Notes: a model not told the origin generated them from the letters alone. 64,000 nt of DNA from Lactobacillus kimbladii (GCF_014323605.1 NZ_SCMB01000001.1:598722-662721), one strand, 5' to 3'. Positions 51,751-62,285 are shown, numbered from the stretch's first letter. Program-made: numbers and translations.

Positions 51751-53985
51751 TTATTTAACAGGACATGCACCGGATTCACAGTCAGTTTGGTCAACTAACT
51801 CCAAGTCTTTTTGATCATCATTTTGCTCAGCAAAGACTTGAGCGACATCACCGGTAATCTGGGCTTTTCTTTCTTCGTATTTTTCTTTATCGATCGGCTC
51901 TTTTGGCGCTTGCTTGAGTGAGCCGCCATAGTATGGCAAAAGTGAAGTTGACTTAATTACATGGCGGTATTGCTTAAAGAGTGAAGTAATCTTGTCACCT
52001 TCATCGCTTTGGAAAGTAACAGTACAACTAACTGCATTATCTGACCAGTAAGTTTGCAGGAATGCTTGCGTAGCAAACTGTTCTTCAATTGAAACTGTGC
52101 CAGCCGAAGCGAAGTTTTTACTATCAGCGTGAGCAGCACGTAATGGAAATTCAACACACGTTGTGTTTGGTGAATAAATATCAGGTTCTGAGTAGTAACC
52201 ACAGGCGTCCAGTGCTTTAAGCAGGGGATCAGAAGCTTGGAACCTGATTCTTTGAATGAGGTAACCGGCATAGTGGAAGTGCATACCTTCAGAAGCTCCA
52301 GCTAATTTGGCAACAGTGCCTGAAGGCTTAACGGTAGTGTGCTTGATTGATTCGTTGCAGTTTAAAGTCTTACTGTATTCTTTATCAGCAGCAATGACTG
52401 CTTGGTAGGCAGCAGTAACCATTTTAATTCCCTGAGGATCGTAAATCGGTTTCTTAATTTTTTCACCGGTTTCTTCATCAGTACCGTCTTCAAAGCCGGT
52501 AACAACGCGGTGACCTAAGTCGTTTAAGAGCCAGTCCTGAATTCCTGACATGGAAACGCCGATTCTGCGGTTTTTATAAATGATGTTACGGGAAATTTCC
52601 CAGTCATAGTCACTGAAGGTTACCCGTTTAGCGAAACGAGTTGCTAATCTGAAAACGTCTTTCAGATCCCAGTTTTCTTGTTCAGCAATATATGGGAATA
52701 CTTCAAACAGGTTGCATGGTTCACCGTTACCCAAGGAAATTTCTCCACAAGGATTAGTACCTTCAACATCACCATCAATATCTTTTTGATAACCGTCAAT
52801 AATCCGGCCATAATTACGAGATAAGTCCAGGTTAACTATTCCAGGTTCACCGTTTTCTCTAATACCGTTTGCGATTGGTTCGTATTCGTTAAACTTAGAG
52901 TCAATTGCTACACTGTTATTTGAGGCCCAGCGGTGGTGGTAGAGTTTATCTTTATCTTGTTTCATTGTGATAAAGTCTTGGTCAGTACTCGTACCTAAAG
53001 CGAGCTCTGCTGACCGTCTTACATTGCCGGCAACAACAGTTTTACCAATCAAGTTGCAGATATCAGTACAATCAACAGAGGTTAAGTTGCTGTTAACACG
53101 GTTGTTAATGATGTTGTTAATGTCAAAAAGCATTTCCACTAACGGCATTGGTCCAGAAGCCGTGCCGCCAAAACCGTGAATTTTAGCTCCGTAAGGACGA
53201 ATTCTGCTGATATCGAGTACCAATTTAGTCTTATTTTCAGAATTGGTTTGATTAAAGTGCATATCAATTAGACGAGCGTTTGCTAAAACCCAGCCCTCGC
53301 GGGTATCAGGCAAGTTGTAATAAATATAATCTGACTTACCTTCGTTTTGCTTAGCCCATTCAGCTTTGTCAGTCGCGCCCAACTTAACTGAATCTGCGTA
53401 TGAAGCACTCTTTTTGTCAATTACAATCGTTAAGTCAATTTTGTTATCGACTGCAGGAATATTTTTAATATTGTCTTGCACAACAGAAAAGCCAACGCCG
53501 CCGCCTTTCATTAATTGGTCAAAAAGAAATGAAAAGGGCATTGAAACTGCTTTTTGCTTTTGGCCTAAATAATCGGGAACGATATGGCTGTCACCATATT
53601 TCTGTGGCCGAATAGCTATAAACCAGCAATTGTTCAAAGAGTCACCGTTGCGCTTTTGGTAGTCTGTACCAGAAACCCACAGGTTTCTTCCAGAAGGTGT
53701 TGCGCCTAAACCGTAAACCAGTTTAAATAAATCCTTAGCCTCGTCTGTTAATTCGTTAACTACTTCTGTTGAAGGGGAATCTTTGAGACGAGGGTCCAAA
53801 TTAATGTTGCCCTCGATTACGCGTTTAACCGTTTCGTCCCAATTTTCAGAACGATTTTTTTCAGGAAGCCATCTGGCGTAGGTCCTTTTATAAGTAACCC
53901 AGCCAAGCTCTCCCCAATGGGGAGTGACATTTTGTTTCACTTGATCAATGTAACCCTGATCTAAGGTTATGCTTGTATTTTTCAT
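51751..53985 (-). CDS. nrdJ: adenosylcobalamin-dependent ribonucleoside-triphosphate reductase (class II)
   Basis: The 744-residue enzyme makes dNTPs from NTPs. It is closely like the L. leichmannii reductase throughout, e.g. PHWGELGWVTYKRTYARWLP at the start. NPCGEISL holds the thiyl radical Cys (Cys408 in L. leichmannii). The C-terminal pair in DCESGACPVK relays electrons from thioredoxin. It needs adenosylcobalamin, which explains the linked genes. The start is ATG 53985, or TTG 53991, which has closer spacing to AAGGAG. Two NrdR-box-like sites overlap the promoter. Confidence 0.97.
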   Translation of the reverse strand: MKNTSITLDQGYIDQVKQNVTPHWGELGWVTYKRTYARWLPEKNRSENWDETVKRVIEGNINLDPRLKDSPSTEVVNELTDEAKDLFKLVYGLGATPSGRNLWVSGTDYQKRNGDSLNNCWFIAIRPQKYGDSHIVPDYLGQKQKAVSMPFSFLFDQLMKGGGVGFSVVQDNIKNIPAVDNKIDLTIVIDKKSASYADSVKLGATDKAEWAKQNEGKSDYIYYNLPDTREGWVLANARLIDMHFNQTNSENKTKLVLDISRIRPYGAKIHGFGGTASGPMPLVEMLFDINNIINNRVNSNLTSVDCTDICNLIGKTVVAGNVRRSAELALGTSTDQDFITMKQDKDKLYHHRWASNNSVAIDSKFNEYEPIANGIRENGEPGIVNLDLSRNYGRIIDGYQKDIDGDVEGTNPCGEISLGNGEPCNLFEVFPYIAEQENWDLKDVFRLATRFAKRVTFSDYDWEISRNIIYKNRRIGVSMSGIQDWLLNDLGHRVVTGFEDGTDEETGEKIKKPIYDPQGIKMVTAAYQAVIAADKEYSKTLNCNESIKHTTVKPSGTVAKLAGASEGMHFHYAGYLIQRIRFQASDPLLKALDACGYYSEPDIYSPNTTCVEFPLRAAHADSKNFASAGTVSIEEQFATQAFLQTYWSDNAVSCTVTFQSDEGDKITSLFKQYRHVIKSTSLLPYYGGSLKQAPKEPIDKEKYEERKAQITGDVAQVFAEQNDDQKDLELVDQTDCESGACPVK

Positions 53986-54024
53986 GTTCAAAGTTACTCC
54001 TTAAAATTAATTATTGTTCCACAG

Positions 54025-54072
54025 ACACATTATCTATGGGTTCAACTAGAACTATACCACAATATCTTGTAT
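54025..54072 (-). promoter_or_regulatory. tandem NrdR-box-like sites upstream of nrdJ
   Basis: Box 1 (54057-54072, CCACAATATCTTGTAT on the plus strand) matches the NrdR consensus acaCwAtATaTwGtgt at 14 of 16 or 13 of 16 depending on weighting. Box 2 (54025-54040, ACACATTATCTATGGG) matches at 11. They are 32 bases apart, the three-turn spacing usual for NrdR. Both flank the -10 box. Confidence 0.65.
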
Positions 54073-54079
54073 TTGTTAG
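54051..54079 (-). promoter_or_regulatory. promoter of the nrdJ-B12 operon
   Basis: On the minus strand CTAACA (54079-54074) and TATAGT (54056-54051) are 17 bases apart. Box 1 fills the spacer, so NrdR would repress directly. No cobalamin riboswitch was recognised between it and nrdJ. Confidence 0.65.
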
Positions 54080-54173
54080 AGCAAAGATTGCATCCAAACA
54101 CGAACAAAAGTCTTAACTTGATGTCCGAGTAGGTTATTGGGACTAATAAAAAAATATATAGAATTCAGAGCAA

Positions 54174-54215
54174 GAAAAAAGCACAATAAGTTGAATCTAA
54201 TACTTATTATGCTTT
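54174..54215 (-). terminator. terminator of the small membrane protein gene
   Basis: On the minus strand GCATAATAAGT and ACTTATTGTGC pair around a 10-base loop and are followed by TTTTTT. Confidence 0.75.
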
Positions 54216-54242
54216 AATATATCTTTATTTTTTAAAGTAAAA

Positions 54243-54434
54243 CTAATGCCTGACTGCAGCGAAGAAAAGGAAGATTAACCCTAGAAAAATGATTGCAGGA
54301 ATGAATAAGTGAATTAAGAGAAAGAAAGCAAGAGCACAAGCTAAAAGGAAAAATAGGATTTTGACAATCCCAATGCCCATTTTGACCAAAAGCCAAATGA
54401 GAAACAAAATCACTAATAATGTAAACAATCCCAA
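54243..54434 (-). CDS. small hydrophobic membrane protein
   Basis: The 63-residue frame begins with TTG after AAAGGGG and is almost entirely hydrophobic, with two membrane segments (about 2-23 and 25-60). A shifted 68-residue frame also exists, but is less regular in hydrophobicity. A good terminator follows, supporting a real gene. I do not recognise the family. Confidence 0.6.
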   Translation of the reverse strand: MGLFTLLVILFLIWLLVKMGIGIVKILFFLLACALAFFLLIHLFIPAIIFLGLIFLFFAAVRH

Positions 54435-54621
54435 TCACCCCTTTTGCTTAAATTAAAGGATATTATATCTTATTTTGTGAAATAGCAGTAGCAATGTAAG
54501 CAAAATTTTAAAATAGTTAATTATGTCCTTTATCAGTGAAATATTGTTATAATGAATCTCCACACTATTTTTAGTGAATACGCATTATATTCTTAGGAAT
54601 ATTTGGAGAGGAAGAAATTGC

Positions 54622-55332
54622 TTGCGTTATAAACAAATAATTTTTGATGTTGATGATACTTTGATTGACTTTGCTGCCACGGAAAGCTTTGCATTGCATA
54701 GTCTATTTAAAGCACATCACTGGCAGTTAACTGATGAAATGCAACGTGATTACCATGCATATAATCAAGGACTGTGGCGTAGGCTGGAACAAGGCAAGAT
54801 CAATTATGATCAGCTGAGTAGAATGGCTTTTACCAATTTTATTAAAGAAAATTTGGGCATTGCAGTTGATGGCTTAGCAATAATGAATGAATACCGCTCG
54901 TATTTTGGTGAGTCGTACAAGTTGCTGCCGGGAGTTATGGATACTTTGCGGTATGCCCGTAAACAAAATTATTGCTTAACGGTTTTAAGCAACGGTGAGA
55001 CCTTCATGCAAAGGCATCGCTTGGAATTAGCGGGGATTAAGGATTATTTTTCTTTAATTGTGACATCTGAAGAAGCTGGTTTTTCTAAGCCTGATACCCG
55101 GATTTTTGATTACTTTTTTGCTCATACTAATATTGGTCCAGCAGATACGGTCTTTTTTGGTGATGGACTGCAGTCAGACATATTAGGAGCAGAAAAGTAT
55201 GGTTTTGACAGCATTTGGTATAACCACCGCAGGCGCAAGAATAAGATGAATCTTCATCCGCTGTATGAAGTAACTACTTATCCGCAATTTGTAACTTTAC
55301 TCAAAAGCGACTTTCAAAAACAGCTGCAGTAA
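54622..55332 (+). CDS. HAD-family hydrolase, YjjG-type
   Basis: The 236-residue phosphatase has HAD motifs DVDDTL (nucleophile Asp), LSNGE, a Lys in FSKPD and FFGDGLQSDILGA. The YjjG group removes phosphate from pyrimidine nucleotides and helps exclude non-canonical ones. The likely start is TTG 54622 after GGAGAGG, directly before RYKQIIFDV; an ATG at 54574 lacks a site. Monocistronic. Confidence 0.85.
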   Translation: MRYKQIIFDVDDTLIDFAATESFALHSLFKAHHWQLTDEMQRDYHAYNQGLWRRLEQGKINYDQLSRMAFTNFIKENLGIAVDGLAIMNEYRSYFGESYKLLPGVMDTLRYARKQNYCLTVLSNGETFMQRHRLELAGIKDYFSLIVTSEEAGFSKPDTRIFDYFFAHTNIGPADTVFFGDGLQSDILGAEKYGFDSIWYNHRRRKNKMNLHPLYEVTTYPQFVTLLKSDFQKQLQ

Positions 55333-55396
55333 TTACTATCTTTTTCTGTAGAAGTATAGTTCAGTTCGGTATAATATTGGTGAGAGGTGAAAAATT

Positions 55397-56260
55397 ATGA
55401 CTAGTAAAATTCAATCTTTACATGACACTTATGAATTAAATAATGGCGTCAAAATACCAGTTATCGGACTTGGAACTTGGCAAACTCCTGATGGCGAAGT
55501 TGCTCAAAAAACCGTCGAGAATGCGCTAAGTCTTGGCTATCGCTTAATCGATACGGCTGCTGCTTACGGCAATGAGGAAAGTATTGGTCGGGGCATTAAA
55601 TTAAGTGGGGTCAACAGGAGTGACTTATTTGTAACGACTAAGTTATGGAATGATCATCACGGTTACCAGAAAACTAAAGCTGCAATTGATGAAAGTTTAA
55701 CTAAACTGGATTTAGATTATCTTGATTTGTACTTAATCCATTGGCCTAATCCGGCTCCGGTGCGTGATCACTGGGCTGAATTGAATGCGGAAAGTTGGCA
55801 GGCAATGGAAGAAGCAGTTCAAGCGGGAAAGATTCGTGCAATTGGCGTCTCCAACTTTAGACGTAAACACTTAGATGAACTTCTGAAAACTGCTAAGATT
55901 CGTCCTGCCGTTAATCAAATTTATCTTAACCCTAGTGATATGGAAGAAGACGTGACGGCTTATAATAAAGAACTTGGTATTCTGAGCGAAGCATATTCAC
56001 CACTGGGCAGAGGTGGTTTGTTTGCTAATGACACGGTAGTTTCTATTGCGCAGCATTATGATAAGAGTCCGGCACAAGTTTTATTACGCTGGTCGTTGCA
56101 ACATGGTTTCGTTCCATTACCAAAATCAGTTCACCGCGAACGCCTTGAAGCTAATTTGCAGGTCTTTGACTTTACTATTACTGAGGCTGATATGGCAAAA
56201 CTCGATGGTTTGCATGGAGCAGCTCAAGTAGCAAATGATCCAGATAAAACAGATTTTTAA
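55397..56260 (+). CDS. aldo/keto reductase
   Basis: The 287-residue NADPH-dependent reductase has the AKR tetrad: Asp in LIDTAAAYGNE, Tyr in the same segment, Lys in VTTKLW and His in YLIHWP. It ends with the cofactor motif LPKSVHRERLEAN. It reduces aldehydes such as 2,5-diketogluconate or methylglyoxal; the exact one is open. The SD is GAGAGGTG, and proC follows after 13 bases. Confidence 0.9.
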   Translation: MTSKIQSLHDTYELNNGVKIPVIGLGTWQTPDGEVAQKTVENALSLGYRLIDTAAAYGNEESIGRGIKLSGVNRSDLFVTTKLWNDHHGYQKTKAAIDESLTKLDLDYLDLYLIHWPNPAPVRDHWAELNAESWQAMEEAVQAGKIRAIGVSNFRRKHLDELLKTAKIRPAVNQIYLNPSDMEEDVTAYNKELGILSEAYSPLGRGGLFANDTVVSIAQHYDKSPAQVLLRWSLQHGFVPLPKSVHRERLEANLQVFDFTITEADMAKLDGLHGAAQVANDPDKTDF

Positions 56261-56273
56261 AAGGTGATTGCTG

Positions 56274-57041
56274 ATGAAAATTGGATTTATTGGAGCTGGT
56301 AAGATTGGCTCTGCTATTATTAAGGGCTTGTTAAATGCTCAAAATCCCAGTGAGGACATTTATGTCTTTAATGGTGGACGCCATCACACTGCTCAAAAAA
56401 TGGCAGCTGAACTTCACTTAAGTTTGATTAATAATTATGAGGACTTTAATGCTTGTCAAGCAGTTATAGTAGCAGTAGGTGGTTCTGCCACTGAAACAAT
56501 CATCAAAAATTTAGGTCAAAAATATCACGGCATTATTCTGTCAACTGGTGGTGGCGATCTGACTCAAATTAATCAAAAGTTGCCAGCAGAAACTTCTTTT
56601 GGCAAAATTGTGCCCAATACACCGGTGCAAATCGGTGCCGGTATCACAGTCATCAGTTTTGTACCTGATGAAAAGCCGGCAGTAATCACTACTGTCAAAA
56701 ACATTTTTACCCAAATGGGAACTGTTTACGTTGTACCTGAAAATCTGTTGGGCATATATGGTACTGTAGCTGGTTGTACACCTGCCTATGTTGATTTAAT
56801 GGTTGAAGCTCTAAGTGATGCCGCAGTACAGAATGGAGTTAACCGAGCCGAATCATACGAAATCATTAACCAGATGCTTTTAGGCACAAGTAAGTTAGCA
56901 CTCGCTAGTAAAAAATTGCCCGAGGAGCTAAAAGATGAAGTTACAACACCGGGCGGTTCGACAATTAGAGGCGTAACAAAACTTGAAAAAGAAGGGTTTA
57001 GGAATGCGCTGATTCAGGCAGTAAACGCTTCTGCTAATTAA
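56274..57041 (+). CDS. proC: pyrroline-5-carboxylate reductase
   Basis: The 255-residue enzyme catalyses the last step of proline synthesis with NAD(P)H. Motifs: GFIGAGKIGSAI at the start, PNTPVQIGAGITV in the middle, and the family signature DEVTTPGGSTIRGVTKLE near the end. The ATG at 56274 follows AAGGTGA. It probably shares a transcript with the aldo/keto reductase. Confidence 0.92.
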   Translation: MKIGFIGAGKIGSAIIKGLLNAQNPSEDIYVFNGGRHHTAQKMAAELHLSLINNYEDFNACQAVIVAVGGSATETIIKNLGQKYHGIILSTGGGDLTQINQKLPAETSFGKIVPNTPVQIGAGITVISFVPDEKPAVITTVKNIFTQMGTVYVVPENLLGIYGTVAGCTPAYVDLMVEALSDAAVQNGVNRAESYEIINQMLLGTSKLALASKKLPEELKDEVTTPGGSTIRGVTKLEKEGFRNALIQAVNASAN

Positions 57042-57052
57042 AATAATCAATT

Positions 57053-57089
57053 AAAAAGACACCAGATAATTTTATCTGATGTCTTTTTT
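57053..57089. terminator. bidirectional terminator between proC and ldhD
   Basis: AAAAAGACACCAGATAA and TTATCTGATGTCTTTTTT form a 17-base stem with one mismatch. Works for both converging genes. Confidence 0.9.
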
Positions 57090-57129
57090 GACAATAAAGT
57101 GTATTTAAGAAGGGAAATAAGTTAAGAGA

Positions 57130-58230
<1,101 letters not shown>

Positions 58231-58257
58231 TTATTTTTTAAAAAATACTGCTATATC

Positions 58258-58271
58258 GGTAATCGCTTACA
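58258..58271 (-). promoter_or_regulatory. cre-like site upstream of ldhD
   Basis: TGTAAGCGATTACC on the minus strand fits TGWAANCGNTNWCA except at the last base. It lies about 50 bases upstream of the -35 box, a position associated with CcpA activation of fermentation genes. Confidence 0.6.
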
Positions 58272-58466
58272 TTTATGTTGCAAAAGGGATTATAGCAAAA
58301 CAAAAAAATTACAAATATTTTTTGCTAAGGTAGTGAAAAATATAACAGCAAATTTAATGACATTACGTGCAAGTTCGTAAAAAATAATACTGATAAAAAT
58401 CATAGAAATTTTGAGTCCCTGTGAAAAAACTATATAATGAAAGAAATGATTAATAAGGAGAAGAAA

Positions 58467-59294
58467 ATGATCTTAATTTCGTGGAATATTGATTCACTTA
58501 ATGCAGCTTTAACAGGAACTTCCTCACGTGCCGTGGCAACACGCCAGGTTTTAGAAAAAATACATGCTCAAAATGCCGATATTGTTGCAATTCAGGAAAC
58601 AAAATTGCGCTCAACTGGACCTACCAAAAAACACTTGGACATATTAACCAAGGAATTTCCAGAATATGATATAGTATGGCGCTCATCAGAAGAACCAGCT
58701 CGTAAAGGATATGCCGGTACTATGTTTTTATACAAAAAAGAACTTAAGCCTAAAGTAACTTATCCTGTGATTGGTGCACCAGAGCCAATGGATCATGAAG
58801 GCAGAATTATTACTTTGGAGTTTCCTGAGTATTTTGTGACCCAGGTTTATACGCCAAATTCAGGTAATGGTCTAAAGCGCTTGAGTGAACGACAAGTATG
58901 GGATGAAAAATATATTGCCTATTTGCAAAAGCTGGATCAGGAAAAACCGGTATTGGCTAGTGGAGATTATAATTGTGCTCATCATGAAATTGATCTAAAA
59001 CATCCCGATACTAACCATCATTCTGCTGGCTTTACAGATGAAGAGCGAGCTGATTTTACTAAAATGCTTAAGGCCGGCTTCACAGATACCTTTAGAAAAC
59101 TTAATGGCAACGTTGAAGGGGTTTACTCGTGGTGGGCTCAACGTGTAAGAACTGCTAAGGCTAATAATTCAGGCTGGAGAATTGATTATTGGCTGACGAG
59201 CAATAGAATTGCTGATAAGGTCAAGCGTTCTGAAATGATGGATACTGGAGAGCGTGCCGATCACTGCCCAATTTTATTGGAAATAGATTTATAA
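58467..59294 (+). CDS. exoA: exodeoxyribonuclease III / AP endonuclease
   Basis: The 275-residue DNA-repair nuclease cuts at abasic sites. Metal and catalytic motifs: ISWNIDSLNA, IQETKLR, YTPNSG, GDYNCAHHEIDL, WWAQR and the terminal RADHCPI. The ATG at 58467 follows AAGGAG; an in-frame ATG at 58437 overlaps a -10-like sequence. It is shortly followed by a terminator and the helicase gene. Confidence 0.93.
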   Translation: MILISWNIDSLNAALTGTSSRAVATRQVLEKIHAQNADIVAIQETKLRSTGPTKKHLDILTKEFPEYDIVWRSSEEPARKGYAGTMFLYKKELKPKVTYPVIGAPEPMDHEGRIITLEFPEYFVTQVYTPNSGNGLKRLSERQVWDEKYIAYLQKLDQEKPVLASGDYNCAHHEIDLKHPDTNHHSAGFTDEERADFTKMLKAGFTDTFRKLNGNVEGVYSWWAQRVRTAKANNSGWRIDYWLTSNRIADKVKRSEMMDTGERADHCPILLEIDL

Positions 59295-59302
59295 ATAGTA
59301 GT

Positions 59303-59336
59303 AAAAAGAGATCCAAAGGGTTGGGTTTCTTTTTCT
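59303..59336 (+). terminator. terminator of exoA
   Basis: AAAAAGAGATCC and GGGTTTCTTTTT pair with two G-U pairs around an 8-base loop. Confidence 0.65.
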
Positions 59337-59367
59337 TTTGTGTAAAATAGCTTTGAGGTGATATTGA

Positions 59368-62208
59368 ATGAATGAACCTTTGCAGGATGCCATTCTTAAC
59401 GGTTTGTATGATCCCATCTATCCAGGACATGAATTATTAGGACCAAAACTGCTGCAAAATAACAAACAGGAGAATATCTGGCTGACGCTGCGTCAAGAGC
59501 TTCTTAGCTGCCAAAGTTTTACCTGGGCAGTGGCCTTTATTACTCAGGATATGCTTGTTCCGTTTAAAGTAGTCATGGCTGATTTGGCTAAAAGAAATAT
59601 TACGGGTACTTTAATTACAGGTGACTACTTAGGATTTAACAACCCTAAAGTTTTCCGTGAATTGTTAAAAATTCCCAATTTAAGCGTTAAAATCACCTCT
59701 AAAAACGGTTTTCATGCTAAAGGCTATCTTTTTGAACACGAAGATTGGCAGACTTTAGTTATCGGCAGCGCTAATTTTACCCGGGCAGCTTTGCTCAGCA
59801 ACTGTGAGTGGGCTTTGAAGATTAGCTCAAAGAATAATGCTACATTAACTGTGCAGATTGCCCGGCAGTTACATGAATTAAAAAGAAACAGTATGCCCTT
59901 ATCTGAAAGTTGGATAGCAGAATATGAACAAAATTGGGTAAAACCACAGTCGCAATCAGGGGCTCAGTTAAATGAAAAAGCTAAAATTGTACCTAATGAA
60001 ATGCAAAAAGAAGCTTTGCATGAGTTAAAAGAACTAATTGATAGCGGACAAAAACGCGGTCTGGTAGTTTCAGCGACGGGAACAGGCAAAACGTATTTGG
60101 GAGCATTTGCAGTCAAAGACTTTAAGCCTCATAAATTTCTTTATGTTGTCCACCGCGAGCAAATTGCCAAAAAGGCTTTAAAAAGTTTTTACCAAGTGAT
60201 TGGTGGCAAGTCATCTGATTATGGGCTACTAACAGGACATAAGCATCAGATTGACTGCAAATATGTTTTTGCTACAGTGCAAACTTTAAGCCAGACAGAT
60301 ATACTTGACAGCTTGGAGGCAACTACTTTCGATTACATTTTGATTGATGAGGCTCATCGGGCGGCTGCGCCAAGTTATCAGCGTATTTTTGCCAAGTTTA
60401 AGCCACAATTTTGGCTGGGGATGACTGCTACGCCGGAAAGAATGGATGATCAGGATGTTTACCGCTTATTTGATTATAATTTAGCCTATGAGATCCGTTT
60501 GCGTGAAGCACTGGAAGAAAAGATGCTTGCACCTTTTCATTATGTCGGCGTTGAGGACTATGAAGTAGATGGTGCAACGATTGACGAAACTACTAACTTG
60601 CGCAGACTGCTTGCGCCAGAGCGTGTTGATTATGTTTTAAAACAGTTGGACTATTATGGCTACTGTGGTTCACAAGCCAAAGGGTTGGTTTTTTGCAGTC
60701 GCCAAGAAGAAGCGCGTAAATTAGCGCAGGCTTTTTCAGAACGTAAGCATCCAGCAGTCGCTTTAACTAATGAAGATAGTGAAAAAAGAAGACTGCAAGT
60801 TGTCAACCAGCTGGAACAAGGCAAAATTGATTACATTATTACCGTTGATCTTTTTAATGAAGGTATTGATATTCCAGCTTTAAATCAGATTATTATGTTG
60901 CGCAATACGCAGTCCAGCATTGTGTTTATCCAGCAGTTGGGACGCGGTTTGCGTAAATATCCTGGTAAAGACTATGTCACGGTCATTGACTTTATTGGTA
61001 ACTACAAAAATAATTATTTAATTCCGATTGCTTTAAATCAAGATGATAGTCGTTCTCAAGATAAGGCTCGTGAGGAAAGCATGCTTCCCAGCTTTATTGA
61101 TGTTTCAACAATTAACTTCAGTCAAATTGCTTCTGCCCAAATTTTGGCTTCACTTGATAAGATTAAATTGGACAGCATCAAAGAATTACGTGAGTCTTAT
61201 CAAGAACTAGCGCAAAAAATTGGACGTCCGCCTCTGTTATTTGATTTTTACCGTTATGGTTCAACCTCACCTATGGTTTTTGCGAATAACCATAGTCTTA
61301 AACATTATGGCGACTTCTTGATTAAAATGGGTGAATCTGTGAAGTTAAGTGATTATGAAGATGGCGTTTTGTCTTTTGTTACCAAGGAATTATTAAATGG
61401 GAAAAGACCACATGAACTAATACTATTGCAGCTGCTTTTAGAAAAAAACCAGGTTAGCCAAGAAGAGTTTGAACAGGCCCTGCATGATTATGGTGCTTAC
61501 GTTAATGAAAAGGTGCTGACTTCAGTAGAAGATATCCTTTCTTTGAACTTTTTTGACATCAAACAAGGCAAGACAACGAAAAAAGACCAGTATGGCGGTC
61601 AACCTCTTATAGTCAAAATTGATTTGTTTGACTATTCATTAGCACCAATATTGGCACAATCTCTTAACCAAAATGAAACTTTTAGGAAATTATTTAGAGA
61701 TGTGATTAAAACGGGTTTGGCACTTAATCAAGACTATGACAATCACAAACAATTTACCCTTTACCAGCAATATGATCGTAAAGATGTTTGTCGGTTGTTA
61801 AACTGGCCTAAAGATGTTTCCGCACCTATGTATGGCTATCGTGTAGACGAAAACGAAACGCCTATTTTTATCACTTATCAAAAAGATTCGTCTAAAAAGC
61901 GCAATGCTTTGTACCATAATACGCTAGAGGACGGTCGCTGCTTGCGCTGGTATACGAGATCGCCCCGTCATCTAGAATCAGATGAGGTTCAGAGACTGCT
62001 TAATACTCCTCAAATGAAATTATTGCTTTTTGTTAAGAAGAGTGATGCGATTGGCAAACAGTTTTACTATTTGGGACAGGTAGATATTCAAAAGGATACG
62101 GTCAAAGAAGAATTGCTGGGGTCAAAGAAAAAAGCAGCGGTAGGGATGAATTTGCTGCTGGAAAAGCCATTGAGTACAAAAATGTATGAGTTATTATTTG
62201 ATGACTGA
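59368..62208 (+). CDS. PLD-nuclease / SF2 helicase / DUF3427 protein
   Basis: The 946-residue protein joins three parts. Residues 1-200 are a phospholipase-D-type nuclease with HAK (His116, Lys118) followed by GSANFT. Residues 210-590 are an SF2 helicase: ATGTGKT (Lys241), DEAH (327-330), GMTATPER and the motif VI segment QQLGRGLRK. The remainder is DUF3427. Only one HKD motif is seen, so the nuclease probably works as a dimer. Proteins of this build are often found in variable regions and are suspected to act in defence or DNA processing. No methylase or partner gene is next to it; exoA precedes it. SD GAGGTGAT. Confidence 0.88.
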   Translation: MNEPLQDAILNGLYDPIYPGHELLGPKLLQNNKQENIWLTLRQELLSCQSFTWAVAFITQDMLVPFKVVMADLAKRNITGTLITGDYLGFNNPKVFRELLKIPNLSVKITSKNGFHAKGYLFEHEDWQTLVIGSANFTRAALLSNCEWALKISSKNNATLTVQIARQLHELKRNSMPLSESWIAEYEQNWVKPQSQSGAQLNEKAKIVPNEMQKEALHELKELIDSGQKRGLVVSATGTGKTYLGAFAVKDFKPHKFLYVVHREQIAKKALKSFYQVIGGKSSDYGLLTGHKHQIDCKYVFATVQTLSQTDILDSLEATTFDYILIDEAHRAAAPSYQRIFAKFKPQFWLGMTATPERMDDQDVYRLFDYNLAYEIRLREALEEKMLAPFHYVGVEDYEVDGATIDETTNLRRLLAPERVDYVLKQLDYYGYCGSQAKGLVFCSRQEEARKLAQAFSERKHPAVALTNEDSEKRRLQVVNQLEQGKIDYIITVDLFNEGIDIPALNQIIMLRNTQSSIVFIQQLGRGLRKYPGKDYVTVIDFIGNYKNNYLIPIALNQDDSRSQDKAREESMLPSFIDVSTINFSQIASAQILASLDKIKLDSIKELRESYQELAQKIGRPPLLFDFYRYGSTSPMVFANNHSLKHYGDFLIKMGESVKLSDYEDGVLSFVTKELLNGKRPHELILLQLLLEKNQVSQEEFEQALHDYGAYVNEKVLTSVEDILSLNFFDIKQGKTTKKDQYGGQPLIVKIDLFDYSLAPILAQSLNQNETFRKLFRDVIKTGLALNQDYDNHKQFTLYQQYDRKDVCRLLNWPKDVSAPMYGYRVDENETPIFITYQKDSSKKRNALYHNTLEDGRCLRWYTRSPRHLESDEVQRLLNTPQMKLLLFVKKSDAIGKQFYYLGQVDIQKDTVKEELLGSKKKAAVGMNLLLEKPLSTKMYELLFDD

Positions 62209-62210
62209 GG

Positions 62211-62243
62211 AAAAGTCTAAGAATTGAACTTCTTAGACTTTTT
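62211..62243 (+). terminator. terminator of the helicase gene
   Basis: AAAAGTCTAAGAA and TTCTTAGACTTTTT form a perfect 13-base stem with a 6-base loop. Confidence 0.9.
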
Positions 62244-62285
62244 GAGTTAGCAAAGAAAGTAATATTTAAAGGATTATTACAAAAC

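Noticed and set aside
53986..54240. Cobalamin riboswitch upstream of nrdJ
   Set aside because: The leader is only about 65 bases and I see no B12-box-like sequence; NrdR-type boxes explain the region better.
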